Below, one piece after another: positions 8,820 to 17,426 of a stretch of 50,072 bases of DNA. The translations under genes were made by a program, and so were the position numbers. Below the pieces are notes generated by a model. The model did not search any database, was not told the DNA's origin, and worked only from the letters and a program-made list of their open reading frames with translations. The DNA is taken from positions 1-50,072 of the forward strand of contig CABSIM010000015.1 in NCBI GenBank assembly GCA_902477765.1. Reading direction: 5' to 3'. The stretch is from an uncultured Clostridiaceae bacterium (GTDB taxonomy: Bacteria; Bacillota; Clostridia; Lachnospirales; Lachnospiraceae). The first letter of the stretch is position 1. Every line of letters starts with the position of its first letter.

Positions 8820-9822
8820 TCTCAGCCTCCCTGTCCAGAAGTCCCGCCAATGACAATCTCGCCGCGGCTTTCCGTATTTCCCCGGCGGAATTCCCGTTTC
8901 CCTTCTCCAGTCTGCATTGTTTCCAGTCACCGGCGGTCATTTCCAGAAGATTTCTCCCATCTGTCTGATACCATCCTGAGGGTATCTCAAAGGATTCTCT
9001 GTCTTCATCCGCATGTTCTTCCCCTGACCTGTCTGTATACCGGTATGCCACAGCCGTTCCTTCCTCCACAAATATAAGCGCCGGCTGCCCATGACCGCTT
9101 TCCGGGTCCAGGCACCAGCTGACAGGAAGGGGATTCCCCCGGTATGTTTCCGGATATACGCAGGTCAGAGTCCCTGCCAGACGGTATATCTCCGCTTTCA
9201 TCCGAAGCCGGATTCCATCCGCACGGAATGTGATGCCTGCCGGAATATCAAACACTGCAGCTCCGGAAGCAGTCCAGCTTCCTTCTTTTTCCATCGTCAG
9301 TCCGTCCAGCTCCGCCCAGGAAGCCGGACCTCCGTCCTCTTCTGAAAACACAGGTGAACCATCCTCTTCCTGCTTCCAGTAGTCTTCCATTTCTTCCATA
9401 AATCCTTCATCGGTTCTCTCCCTCAGATCCGGAAAAACTTCCGGAAGCCCGGCAGATGCCGTTTTTTCCGTGAGTTCAGGAAGCTCCTCAAGTCCGCTCT
9501 CCCGATAAAAATCCCTGTGAAAACTTCCTTCTGTCCAGAATACGGAAATCTCTCCATCTGCATATACCGCTCCGCTCTCTTCCGGAACAGACAGATCATC
9601 TGCACTCAGCTTCAGTACTGCCTCGGTTCCGTTTCTGCTTTCGTGTATCATTTCTCCGATTCCGGATACCGCATCCTGAACTTCCTTTCTCCGCACATCC
9701 AGCCTGGTACAGAACAGAATGCTCCCCATGATGATGCCGGAAGCCACGGCCAGTATGCCTATGGCCGCCATCACCTCCACCAGTGTGGTTCCATCACAGT
9801 CCCTCAGAATATTTTTTCTCAT
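8812..9822 (-). CDS. Prepilin-type protein, minor pilin (large)
   Basis: 336 residues. The ATG at 9822 forms a 4-base ATGA overlap with the preceding stop and has GGAGGGG upstream. The leader MRKNILRDCDG precedes the cut site; after it TTLVEVMAAIGILAVASG gives Glu at +5 and the transmembrane helix. Thr rather than Phe follows the processing Gly, a tolerated change. The globular part is acidic (many Glu/Asp) and ends close to the next gene. Comparable to PilV/GspI-position genes of type IV pilus operons by order, but much longer than these usually are. Function beyond being a pilus subunit is not visible. Confidence 0.82.
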   Translation of the reverse strand: MRKNILRDCDGTTLVEVMAAIGILAVASGIIMGSILFCTRLDVRRKEVQDAVSGIGEMIHESRNGTEAVLKLSADDLSVPEESGAVYADGEISVFWTEGSFHRDFYRESGLEELPELTEKTASAGLPEVFPDLRERTDEGFMEEMEDYWKQEEDGSPVFSEEDGGPASWAELDGLTMEKEGSWTASGAAVFDIPAGITFRADGIRLRMKAEIYRLAGTLTCVYPETYRGNPLPVSWCLDPESGHGQPALIFVEEGTAVAYRYTDRSGEEHADEDRESFEIPSGWYQTDGRNLLEMTAGDWKQCRLEKGNGNSAGEIRKAAARLSLAGLLDREAENE

Positions 9823-11231
9823 GAGTCCCCTCCATACCCCACAGGCACCCATCCGCTGTAGCAGGCAGCCGAAACAGGAGGAAGTGCTTCCTCACAGACC
9901 GGAATTCCTCTTCGGATTTCCAGTCCGGCATCCTGAAGGACCACACGTTCCGCCTGAATTCCTCCGTATATTGTCACGTTCCCTTTTATATAAACCGTTC
10001 CTTCTCCATAAACATACAGGGGCCAGCTTCCTTCCGTTATGGAAAGCTCCGCTCCTTTTTCCAGAAAGACCAGATCCTTCACCCGGCAGTTCTCCGCATC
10101 CGGATTCTCCGGATTTTCCATCCTCTGCTGAATCCCCGGAATATCCTCCGCCGATATCCGCATTCCCTCGTCTGCACGGCAGATCCGCATTCCAGGAAGT
10201 TCTCCGTCTCCGGATATCTGAGGTACAAAAATACGATCCTCTTCCGGAAGGAGCTCCCGCAGCAGCAGCTTTTCTTCCAGTGTCATTTCTCCCAGGGACC
10301 AGGTATCCCCGGAAACAGAAGAGGCCTCTCCTTCACCATTCCATACGGTTTCTTCACTTCCGGCACATTCCGTACAGAAAACAGTCCCCGTAATCCGGCA
10401 GTCTCCCAGAACATATGCCTGCTCCGCATAAACATCTCCGTAAACATCACAGTCCGTCATGGACAGGCTTTGGGATACCGTGATTCCTCCCATTCTCCGG
10501 CTTCCTCCGTTTCCCACCACGCACCGGTTGAGATCCACAGTATCATTGGAAATGATCATGCCTCCGACCCGTACCTCGTCCAGCACCAGTCCGGTGCCGT
10601 CAGCCAGCAGATTCCCCCATACATCCCGAATCCATCTGTGCCCTTCCGGATTCTCCACCCCCTTCAGATAAAGGTCCGTATCCGGTCCCATGCAGACGGT
10701 GGAATCTCCCCGGATCTCCACGTTCCCCAGAAGGCCTGAGCCAAACGGATATTCCGGAAGCAGGCTCCGTCTCTTTTCAAGCCGCAGGGTAACCGTCTCC
10801 TCCTGACTGCCGGAAACGGCTCTGGCTTTCAGCACAAGACTGTCCCCGTCCCGTTCCGAAGAAATAAAAACAGTCATGGCCTGACGGGTCCCGTCAGGCA
10901 GCTCCGCCGTCAGGCTGGTTTCTGTCTCCGCCAGTCCCGGCGGGTCCATGAGACGCTTCGCCGTCATCCTTCTGTCTGTCAGGTCTGACAGGTCTGTCCC
11001 ATCCATCCTGTCTTCGCTGCCTTCCGTTTCCAGAATCTGAGCCGCCATCATCCTGACTGCTGTCAGGGCACCGCAGTAAGCTGCTTTCCGTTCCGCCTGC
11101 CGCAGGCTCTTTCTGTACAGAACTCCGGCCGAAGCCATCAGTGCAGCAGACAGAACCAGAAATACCATCACAATAATCATGGCCTCCAGAAGTGCAAAGC
11201 CGCTCCGGAAACCTGTTTTTCTTCTTCTCAT
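9819..11231 (-). CDS. Prepilin-like protein with repetitive beta-rich domain (PilX-position)
   Basis: 470 residues. Leader MRRRKTGFRSG is followed by FALLEAMIIVMVFLVLSAAL: a prepilin peptidase site, Glu at +5 and a hydrophobic helix. From about 160 to 290 and again from 375 to 450 the protein has short Gly/Val-rich repeats (GNVEIRGDSTV, GGITVSQSLSMTDCDVYGDVYAEQAYVLGD type spacing) like a right-handed beta-helix or bactofilin-type solenoid; several Cys residues fall near it. Ribosome binding is weak (GAGG close to ATG) and the gene starts 7 bases after the pilO stop, so translation is probably coupled. The order matches PilX/GspK-like genes, which cap the tip complex. Domain naming is inference. 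Confidence 0.8.
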   Translation of the reverse strand: MRRRKTGFRSGFALLEAMIIVMVFLVLSAALMASAGVLYRKSLRQAERKAAYCGALTAVRMMAAQILETEGSEDRMDGTDLSDLTDRRMTAKRLMDPPGLAETETSLTAELPDGTRQAMTVFISSERDGDSLVLKARAVSGSQEETVTLRLEKRRSLLPEYPFGSGLLGNVEIRGDSTVCMGPDTDLYLKGVENPEGHRWIRDVWGNLLADGTGLVLDEVRVGGMIISNDTVDLNRCVVGNGGSRRMGGITVSQSLSMTDCDVYGDVYAEQAYVLGDCRITGTVFCTECAGSEETVWNGEGEASSVSGDTWSLGEMTLEEKLLLRELLPEEDRIFVPQISGDGELPGMRICRADEGMRISAEDIPGIQQRMENPENPDAENCRVKDLVFLEKGAELSITEGSWPLYVYGEGTVYIKGNVTIYGGIQAERVVLQDAGLEIRRGIPVCEEALPPVSAACYSGWVPVGYGGDS

Positions 11232-11238
11232 CCTCTGT

Positions 11239-11844
11239 CTACCTGTCCTCTTCCCCGTTATGGCCGGCCATGTACATGTTCAGTGTAAACGCAAATGTGC
11301 AGGAACCGTTTTCTCCGTCTGTCAGAAAAAATTCCCTGATTTTCATGGCCGGATTCTCTGCGGCACGGTCCAGGAAATTCATAACTGCTTCCCGGCTGCC
11401 GACCGCCTCTCCGGCAATGGATCCGCAGAATATTCCTGTGCCGTCGGAAGCAGCAGTCAGGCTTTCCTTTTGCTGTCCCTGATCCCCTCCGGAGTTTTCC
11501 ACCGGTTCCACGGACACGGACATTTCTCTGACTTTCAGTCCGCATTCTTCCATCAGAATCACCAGTTCTTCTCCTATGGATTCTGTATCAGCCAACTGAT
11601 AACAGACCTTCAGCTTTTCTTCTGCAAGCCTTTCCCCTGTCTCCCTCTCCTGTTTCCAGAAATCCGCCTGTTCCGCGGCTTCACTCATAACCTTCTGTTC
11701 TTCCAGTGCTGCTTCCAGTTTCATTTCAAGCACCTGCCGTTTTTCCAGAGAAGGCATCAGAAGTACGCTCCCGGGCCCTGCAATCCCGCACAGAGCAGTA
11801 AGGCAGCAGAGAAGTACTTTTTCTCTTTTACTGAACTGATACAT
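11239..11844 (-). CDS. PilO-like inner-membrane alignment protein
   Basis: 201 residues: short cytoplasmic start, one membrane segment at about 9-29, then a coiled coil (about 32-90, rich in Glu/Lys/Ala) and a small alpha/beta domain ending near 195. This is the layout of PilO, which pairs with PilN to link PilM and the platform. The start has GGGAGGAG upstream and overlaps the PilM-PilN fusion gene by 17 bases. Sequence identity to known PilO cannot be judged by eye; the call rests on topology, length and place in the operon. Confidence 0.75.
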   Translation of the reverse strand: MYQFSKREKVLLCCLTALCGIAGPGSVLLMPSLEKRQVLEMKLEAALEEQKVMSEAAEQADFWKQERETGERLAEEKLKVCYQLADTESIGEELVILMEECGLKVREMSVSVEPVENSGGDQGQQKESLTAASDGTGIFCGSIAGEAVGSREAVMNFLDRAAENPAMKIREFFLTDGENGSCTFAFTLNMYMAGHNGEEDR

Positions 11845-13333
11845 GCTCTTCTCCTCCCTCCCCGTTCAGCCGGCAGTTTACTTCAAAAAGGTAACCGGTT
11901 TCCGATGGTTCATAGGAATATCCGTCATAAAGCACTTCTCCGAACTCCCCGCTCTCCCTGAGTCTCCGGATAAATTCATGAATATCATGGGAATCCTCCG
12001 CCAGTCCGCGGAAAGAAATACTCCCGCTGTCGCCGGAATACCGGAAATCCGAGCACATGATCCCCCGGCTCTGTTCCATTATCGTTAAAAACAGACCTGA
12101 ATCCGGCAGAACAGAATTCTCGTGTTCCTGCTCCAGTTTTTCAAGCTGCTGCCGTATATTCCGCAAGCGTTCCGCTTCCTCCATATCGTTCAGAACGGTC
12201 CGGTATTCCTCCCGGATGTTTTCGTCCTGTGCACAGGACTCCGCCTGATATACTTTTTCTTCAAGCCTGCTGTTTCCCAGTTCCACCAACCCCCAGGCGG
12301 TCAGAATTGCCGCGGCCGGCAGCAGCGCAGCACAAATCCACGGACTCCATGTCCATTTCTTTTCCAGAGATGTCACCCGCCGTTTTCCGGCTGCTGCCAG
12401 CAGATTCTCTTCTTTTTCCGTTCCATGACTCATGGACGCTGCCAGATGAAAATTCATCCCCGGCGGAACGGTTCCGTCTCCGCTTCCGGACTCCGGGCAC
12501 AGGACACCTGTACGGATCCCTGTTATTTTTTCAATTTTCACGCATCCGGTTTCTTCTTCCGGCGTCAGGCCGCCGAAATAAATATACTCCACCGGTTCCA
12601 TGTTCCCTTTCTCCCGGGCAAATTTCCGGACTGCACCAATGCGGCCCGCCAGTTCCTCCACGGTTTTCTGACTTCCCCGTTCCTGCATCAGGCGGCTCCT
12701 TCCCTGCATGATGCAGGCGCCGTCAGAAAGCAGACAGATCCAGCTGCTGTGTCCGTTCAGAACACAGAGTATTCCCGTGCCTTTCCTGAATTCGTTTCTT
12801 TGCTCTGCCATACGGATAACACAGCCGGAGGCGGCCCGGATCTTCAGAATCCGGATGCCTGCTTCCCTGAACACGGCTTCCAGTCCCAGAGCCAGGTCTC
12901 TTTCCATTCCGTATCCCAGAACGGATTTCGTTTCTGTCTTTCCGTTTCCTTGATCCTTCGACGTTCTCCATGAACGGATACCGCAGAAATCATAAAAATA
13001 TGTTTCGTCCTCCTTCAGAATTCCCAATTCACCGCGTACCGCATACAGAACCGCCTTACGCTTCAGACCTGCCGGCACTTCCAGAATTTTGGCAAGAATT
13101 CCCTCCAGATCCAGAACCAGCCCTGACCGCTCCAGAGAAAATCCGCATTCTCCGGAAAACTTCCGGACCGCATCTGCAAAACGGTGCCTGTCCCCGATCT
13201 TTCCATTGACGATGCATCCTTCCGGAAGCGGCATTGCGAAAAACCCCGTGATCCGTTTTTCCTCTTCTGTCTCTCTCCAGGTCACTGCCTGCAGCTCCCC
13301 GCCCCCGATATAAATCTCCGTCCGTTTTGCCAT
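11828..13333 (-). CDS. PilM-PilN fusion protein (GspL-like architecture)
   Basis: 501 residues with GGAGG before the ATG. Residues 1-about 300 are cytoplasmic and have an actin-like PilM pattern (start with a short beta strand, later an ILCVLNGHSSWICLLSDG strand-turn-strand and a YIYFGG nucleotide-site-like segment). One transmembrane helix follows at about 331-351 (PWICAALLPAAAILTAWGLVEL), then a coiled coil (353-405) and a small extracytoplasmic domain (410-490), which is the layout of PilN. In type IV pilus operons pilM and pilN are usually two genes; in type II secretion GspL joins the same two parts. Being followed at once by a pilO-like gene supports this reading. Fusion is seen directly as one uninterrupted frame with no internal start signal at the junction. 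Confidence 0.85.
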   Translation of the reverse strand: MAKRTEIYIGGGELQAVTWRETEEEKRITGFFAMPLPEGCIVNGKIGDRHRFADAVRKFSGECGFSLERSGLVLDLEGILAKILEVPAGLKRKAVLYAVRGELGILKEDETYFYDFCGIRSWRTSKDQGNGKTETKSVLGYGMERDLALGLEAVFREAGIRILKIRAASGCVIRMAEQRNEFRKGTGILCVLNGHSSWICLLSDGACIMQGRSRLMQERGSQKTVEELAGRIGAVRKFAREKGNMEPVEYIYFGGLTPEEETGCVKIEKITGIRTGVLCPESGSGDGTVPPGMNFHLAASMSHGTEKEENLLAAAGKRRVTSLEKKWTWSPWICAALLPAAAILTAWGLVELGNSRLEEKVYQAESCAQDENIREEYRTVLNDMEEAERLRNIRQQLEKLEQEHENSVLPDSGLFLTIMEQSRGIMCSDFRYSGDSGSISFRGLAEDSHDIHEFIRRLRESGEFGEVLYDGYSYEPSETGYLFEVNCRLNGEGGEEHVSVQ

Positions 13334-13342
13334 TGAGACCTC

Positions 13343-14527
13343 CTATTGTATATTCCCGTACATATTCCATACAGGCAGCATGATCCCGGTCAGGATCCAT
13401 CCGATCAGCACACCCAGGACCAGGATCATGGCCGGTTCTATCAAGGCAGTCAGACGGGTGACAGCAATATCCGATTCGTGTTCATAGTGTTCCGCAAGGC
13501 TTTCCAGCATCTGATCCAGTTTTCCCGTTTCTTCTCCCACGAAAACTGCCGGAGCCAGTCTCCTGTCAAGACCGTCCGCATCTTCTATGGCCCGGCTCAG
13601 CATCTCTCCAGTCCTGACACGATGGATAATTACGGAAAACTGCTCCTCCAGATACAGATTGCCGATGGTACGGGAAGCCGCATCCAGACATTCCGGCATG
13701 GACAGCCCGCCGGCGTACAGACTGCTGAGGCTTCTGGCAAAACGGGCTGTTTCAATGCTTCTCAGATATCTTCCTGTTACCGGCAGCTTCAGCTTCAGTC
13801 TGTCCCATCGGCGCCGTAGTTTCCGGTTTTCCATGACTCCTTTCCATGCCAGCCCGGGAAGAAACGGGAGCAGGATCAGAACCGGCCAGCCGGTTCTGGC
13901 AAATTCACTGAATGCCATAAGAAGTCTGGTGACAGCCGGAAGTTCCATTCCTTCAAAAAACGGCTCCAGTTCCGGCATGACAAAAAGAAAGATCACCAGA
14001 ATCATGACCACTGCCGCAGCCGCAAGAATTCCCGGATAAATCAGGGCACTGCGGATCCCGTTCCGGATCCGCTGTTCCTTTCTGTAATACAGCGCCATTC
14101 TGGATGCGGCCGTCTCCATGGTTCCTCCGGTTTCCCCGGCCCGGAACATATTAATCATAAACTCCGGAAATGCTCCCGTCTGTTCCATGGCATCACTCAG
14201 GGAACTTCCCTGACGGAGCATTCTGTGAATATCCGCATATATGGAAGAAAGTCTTTTGTCCGGCAGATCTTTCTGCATGATTTCCATGGCTTTTGACAGA
14301 GTGATCCCGGCACCGATCATGGCCGCAATCTGCCCGGAAAAATCCGACAGACGGTCCGGCTTCAGGAGACGCTCTGATTCCGCTTCCTTCCTGATCCTGC
14401 GGCATTCCGTCAGGAAAATGCCTTCCGCTTTCAGTTCCTCGTACAGCTTCTGTTCACTGTACGCACTTCGCTTTCCCCTGACCACCGCTGAATCCATTCT
14501 TTTTCCTTTGTACTGATAAAGAGGCAA
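13343..14527 (-). CDS. pilC: Type IV pilus platform protein PilC/GspF family
   Basis: Polytopic membrane protein on which PilB acts. I start it at a TTG (14525-14527): GGGAGGA lies 6 bases upstream and the product then begins PLYQYKGKRMDSAVVRG, matching the usual 'YxYkaxd.xGk...G' opening of GspF proteins. The longer frame from the ATG at 14587 would overlap the peptidase gene and add an unrelated hydrophobic tail. 394 residues. Two GspF repeats are visible: FSGQIAAMIGAGITLSKAM (about 65-85) and FARSLSSLYAGGLSMPECL (about 265-285), with three hydrophobic segments around 155-185, 205-230 and 365-390. Ten bases separate it from the next gene. Confidence 0.94.
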   Translation of the reverse strand: MPLYQYKGKRMDSAVVRGKRSAYSEQKLYEELKAEGIFLTECRRIRKEAESERLLKPDRLSDFSGQIAAMIGAGITLSKAMEIMQKDLPDKRLSSIYADIHRMLRQGSSLSDAMEQTGAFPEFMINMFRAGETGGTMETAASRMALYYRKEQRIRNGIRSALIYPGILAAAAVVMILVIFLFVMPELEPFFEGMELPAVTRLLMAFSEFARTGWPVLILLPFLPGLAWKGVMENRKLRRRWDRLKLKLPVTGRYLRSIETARFARSLSSLYAGGLSMPECLDAASRTIGNLYLEEQFSVIIHRVRTGEMLSRAIEDADGLDRRLAPAVFVGEETGKLDQMLESLAEHYEHESDIAVTRLTALIEPAMILVLGVLIGWILTGIMLPVWNMYGNIQ

Positions 14528-14559
14528 TGCTACTCCTCCCTTCCGATTGCTGCAGGACA

Positions 14560-15225
14560 CTACCAGATAAAGAATCCGGCATACCATTCAAACATTCTTT
14601 CCCCTGCCAGCGAAGCCAGAAACATTCCGGCACACAGCGCCGGTCCAAACGGCATATGAGCCCCGGTCCCCGGTTTTGCTCTTCCGGAGACCAGAAGAAA
14701 AACAGCCTGCATTCCCCCTGCCACAACCGCCGCAAAAGTTCCTGCCAGGCATGCCTTCCATCCAAGATAAGCTCCCATGACCGCTGCCAGTTTTATATCG
14801 CCTCCGCCAAAGGCATCCGGAACCAGAAAGCAGATCAGACTCATCGGCAGTGACAGACACAGCAGACCCGCGGTTCTCTCCGCCAGGGAGATATCCGGAA
14901 ACACCCATACAGAACTCAGGGCACCCGCTGCTGTCATGATCGTCAGCCAGTCGGGAATTTCCATGGTATCCGCATCCACACGCGCAATCAGAAACAGCAG
15001 CGATCCCGTAAAAAATGTCAGCCACGCCTGCCCGGCATTCCCATATACATTGAAACTGCAGACAGAAAGAATCATGCCGCAGAGAACTGAAATTCCTCTC
15101 TGTACCCCACTTCTTCCCGGCTTTTCCGGCGCCAGAATCCCTGCCGCTGTTTTTTCCGCCGCCAGATCCAGCATCAGCCCTGCCGCGGCTCCGGCCGCTG
15201 CCGGCATCACAATTCCTGCTTCCAT
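14560..15225 (-). CDS. Prepilin peptidase, A24 family, short form
   Basis: 221-residue membrane protease that cuts prepilins after the conserved Gly. Two catalytic Asp motifs are visible: VDADTMEIPDW (about 83-93) and FGGGDIKL (about 139-146, the GxGD motif). About seven hydrophobic segments. The cytoplasmic N-methyltransferase domain with its CxxC pairs, found in full-length PilD, is absent, so this enzyme cuts but probably does not methylate. GGGAGG lies upstream of the ATG. It is the first gene behind the terminator that follows the pilin gene, and the only peptidase in the operon. Confidence 0.92.
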   Translation of the reverse strand: MEAGIVMPAAAGAAAGLMLDLAAEKTAAGILAPEKPGRSGVQRGISVLCGMILSVCSFNVYGNAGQAWLTFFTGSLLFLIARVDADTMEIPDWLTIMTAAGALSSVWVFPDISLAERTAGLLCLSLPMSLICFLVPDAFGGGDIKLAAVMGAYLGWKACLAGTFAAVVAGGMQAVFLLVSGRAKPGTGAHMPFGPALCAGMFLASLAGERMFEWYAGFFIW

Positions 15226-15288
15226 ATGCCTGCCTCCCTGATTCTGATACTTCCCTTCAGACTTTTCCGTATCGGTCCTTATGATGTC

Positions 15289-15313
15289 AAAAAGTGTGCG
15301 CCGAAGCGCACAC
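15289..15313 (-). terminator. UUCG-loop terminator between pilin and the rest of the operon
   Basis: On the minus strand: a perfect 8-base-pair stem GTGTGCGC / GCGCACAC closed by a TTCG tetraloop, followed by TTTTT. The cUUCGg loop is unusually stable. It lies 54 bases after the pilin stop codon. As no promoter is obvious between it and the peptidase gene, it is probably leaky and sets the pilin-to-machinery ratio. Confidence 0.85.
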
Positions 15314-15366
15314 TCACAGCATCGCCGGGATCATGAAATCCGCGTCCACCGGCAGGTTTCTCTCTG

Positions 15367-15852
15367 TCACTTGCCGGCAGCAGGCCCTTTTTCCTCTGCC
15401 AGTTCCGCAAACGTCCCGTCTTCCGTATCAAATTTCCAGACTCCTTCATCCTGTCCGTTATAAATCACAGTCCTGCAGTACAGTTCTCCGCTCTCCCGGT
15501 CTTCTTCCAGATAGTATCCGTACTCACCCGCAGGGATCTCGTTTTCGCTGTCCAGAAATTCTGCCCTGTATTCTGACAGTTCCTCCACATCATCTTCCAG
15601 GGCCTCCTGATCAATATCCGGAATTTTCATGCTGCCGGGTCCCTGCCATACTGCTTCCTGCAGTTCCAGACCTGCCTCCACAGCCGTATAGACTGCCCGG
15701 CAGGCCGACAGATATCTGGCTGACCTGGCCTTTTTCAGATAGCCGGAAAACGCAGGAACCGCCATGGTCGCGAGAATCACCATGATAACGATTACGATCA
15801 TCAGTTCAACCAGCGTGAATCCCCTGGTTCTGTTTTTCCGCCATCTGTTCAT
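15367..15852 (-). CDS. Major type IV pilin
   Basis: 161 residues from the ATG at 15852 (AAGGAG 7 bases upstream). The leader MNRWRKNRTRG is followed by FTLVELMIVIVIMVILATM: a textbook type III signal with Phe at +1 and Glu at +5, then the long N-terminal helix (to about residue 60). The mature protein is about 150 residues, acidic, with two Cys (SACRAVY and LYCRTV) that could form a disulfide, and a Tyr-rich GEYGYYLEED region. It is first in the operon and followed by a strong terminator, both as expected for the abundant subunit. The upstream ATG at 15927 lies within the promoter -35 box and is rejected. Confidence 0.92.
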   Translation of the reverse strand: MNRWRKNRTRGFTLVELMIVIVIMVILATMAVPAFSGYLKKARSARYLSACRAVYTAVEAGLELQEAVWQGPGSMKIPDIDQEALEDDVEELSEYRAEFLDSENEIPAGEYGYYLEEDRESGELYCRTVIYNGQDEGVWKFDTEDGTFAELAEEKGPAAGK

Positions 15853-15898
15853 CCTGTTACTCCTTCCGGCAATGCCGGCTGCATCTTTTTTTGTTCTC

Positions 15899-15927
15899 AT
15901 TTTAATCAATCCGTTTTCACCTGTCAA
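15899..15927 (-). promoter_or_regulatory. Sigma-A type promoter of the pilus operon
   Basis: Minus strand: -35 TTGACA (15922-15927), 17-base spacer, -10 TAAAAT (15899-15904). Near-consensus, about 45 bases from the pilin start. Despite rpoN lying just upstream, no sigma-54 -24/-12 element is seen here. Confidence 0.85.
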
Positions 15928-15968
15928 TGGTTCCGGAATGCCGTTTCTTCTGTATCTTTCTGCCGGGA

Positions 15969-17291
15969 TCAGATCTGGGTCTTTCTCTGGAACGTGCCTC
16001 CGATCCCCATTTCCATCCTGTACTTTGCCACCGTTCTCCGGGAAATCAGAATCCCGCTTTCCTCCAGAAGGCGGGCCAGCCTTTCATCGCTGAGAGGCTT
16101 CATCTTATCTTCATGATCCACCAGTTCCTTCAGTTTTTCCTTGACCGTATTTCTGCTCACATCACCGGCATCCTCTGTGGCAACGCCTCCGGTAAACAGG
16201 TCACGGATCAGAAAGCATCCTGCAGGTGTCAGAACGTACTTGTCCCGGATGGCACGGCTGACTGTAGACTTGTGTATTTCTCTTTCCCTGGCGATTTCCT
16301 CCAGTGTCATGGGTTTCAGCGGTTCCCGTCCGAGAAAATATCCGGCCTGTTTCTTGAGAATCTCTTCCATGATGCTGCTCAGGGTTCTTCTCCGCTGGTC
16401 CAGGGCATTCATGATGAATCTCGCACGTCTCAGCTTCTCTTCAAAATACACCTTCAGTTCTTCATCTCTGGCCGTCTCCATCATATGTATGTAAAACTCA
16501 TTGATCTGTACATTTCCGGCCCACCTGTCATTGAGCTCCACTGTCCACTGCCCGTCCTGACAGCTGAGAATCATGTCCGGAAAAATGTACTGAGCCGTTT
16601 CTTTTCCGAATCCGTTCAGGGGTCTCGGATTCAGTCCGCGGACCACATGGATCAGCTTCCGCACCTCCATGGAAGTCAGCTTCAGATCCCTGGAAATGGA
16701 ACTGATTTTTCCATCCGCAATGTCCTTCAGATGAAAACGGATAATCTTTTCCAGCAGTTCTTCTTTCTCCATTCCCCGTATCTGCAGAAGAAGACATTCT
16801 TCCAGACCGGAAGCAAAAATCCCATCCGGTTCCAGGGTTTTCAGCTTATCCAGGACCTTCAGGACCTGATCCTGATCTTCCTTCAGCGTCCCGGCGATTT
16901 CTTCGGGAGATACCAGAAGATATCCACTGTTTTCCAGAGACTGAATACAGAAATCCACAATCCGGCGTTCTTTTTCCCCCATTTTTTCCCATGGAAGCTG
17001 GGGATAGATCAGATCTTCCGCCGACTCCGCCTCTTCATTCCTGTAAAATTCCCGGCGGCTGTCATCCTCTCCGGAGCTGCCATTGTAAAACCGGTCCGAT
17101 TCACGGATAACTGCCGGTGCCTCCGGGGACCGCGATGCCTCCGAATACTCGATCAGAGGATTTTCTATCTCCTCATTCTGAAGGAATTCCTGAAGTTCTG
17201 TTACGGACATGCTGAGAATATTCAGCGACTCCATCTGCGCCTGTGAAAGGACCTGTCTCGTTTCCAGAGACAGCCCGGCTTTTATTTCCAA
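15969..17291 (-). CDS. rpoN: RNA polymerase sigma-54 factor RpoN
   Basis: Alternative sigma factor that needs an AAA+ activator. 440 residues from a TTG at 17289-17291. The product then starts MEIKAGLSLETRQ...SVTELQEFLQNEEIENPLIE, the Gln/Leu-rich region I of RpoN. The frame is open back to a TTG at 17417, but this lies upstream of the predicted transcription start. Region III shows the core-binding part, a helix-turn-helix (about EEIAREREIHKSTVSRAI) and the RpoN box SRRTVAKYRMEMGI at the C-terminus, which reads the -24 element. No sigma-54 activator gene is in this window. A weak start codon, weak ribosome site and leader hairpin (17343-17361) suggest low translation. Confidence 0.96.
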   Translation of the reverse strand: MEIKAGLSLETRQVLSQAQMESLNILSMSVTELQEFLQNEEIENPLIEYSEASRSPEAPAVIRESDRFYNGSSGEDDSRREFYRNEEAESAEDLIYPQLPWEKMGEKERRIVDFCIQSLENSGYLLVSPEEIAGTLKEDQDQVLKVLDKLKTLEPDGIFASGLEECLLLQIRGMEKEELLEKIIRFHLKDIADGKISSISRDLKLTSMEVRKLIHVVRGLNPRPLNGFGKETAQYIFPDMILSCQDGQWTVELNDRWAGNVQINEFYIHMMETARDEELKVYFEEKLRRARFIMNALDQRRRTLSSIMEEILKKQAGYFLGREPLKPMTLEEIAREREIHKSTVSRAIRDKYVLTPAGCFLIRDLFTGGVATEDAGDVSRNTVKEKLKELVDHEDKMKPLSDERLARLLEESGILISRRTVAKYRMEMGIGGTFQRKTQI

Positions 17292-17387
17292 TGTAACTTC
17301 CCGCCTTTCGCCTGTGTAACCCCCGTTTTCCCATACTACGATCCGGCGCCTCCGGCACCGGTATTTTATCTGCTCCTGATAAAACCT

Positions 17388-17426
17388 ATTATAACATATT
17401 GTATCATACCAGGGCAACTACCGCAA
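17388..17426 (-). promoter_or_regulatory. Two overlapping promoters of rpoN
   Basis: Minus strand, set 1: -35 TTGCCC (17412-17417), 18-base spacer, -10 TATAAT (17388-17393). Set 2: -35 TTGCGG (17421-17426), 17-base spacer, -10 TACAAT (17398-17403) with an extended TG. The transcript leader holds an 8-base-pair hairpin (arms 17343-17350 and 17354-17361). Confidence 0.6.

Noticed and set aside
15927..17246. 439-codon plus-strand open frame opposite rpoN
   Set aside because: It is antisense to a clear RpoN protein with matching motifs; it has no ribosome site and no family features. Such long antisense frames arise from the codon bias here.
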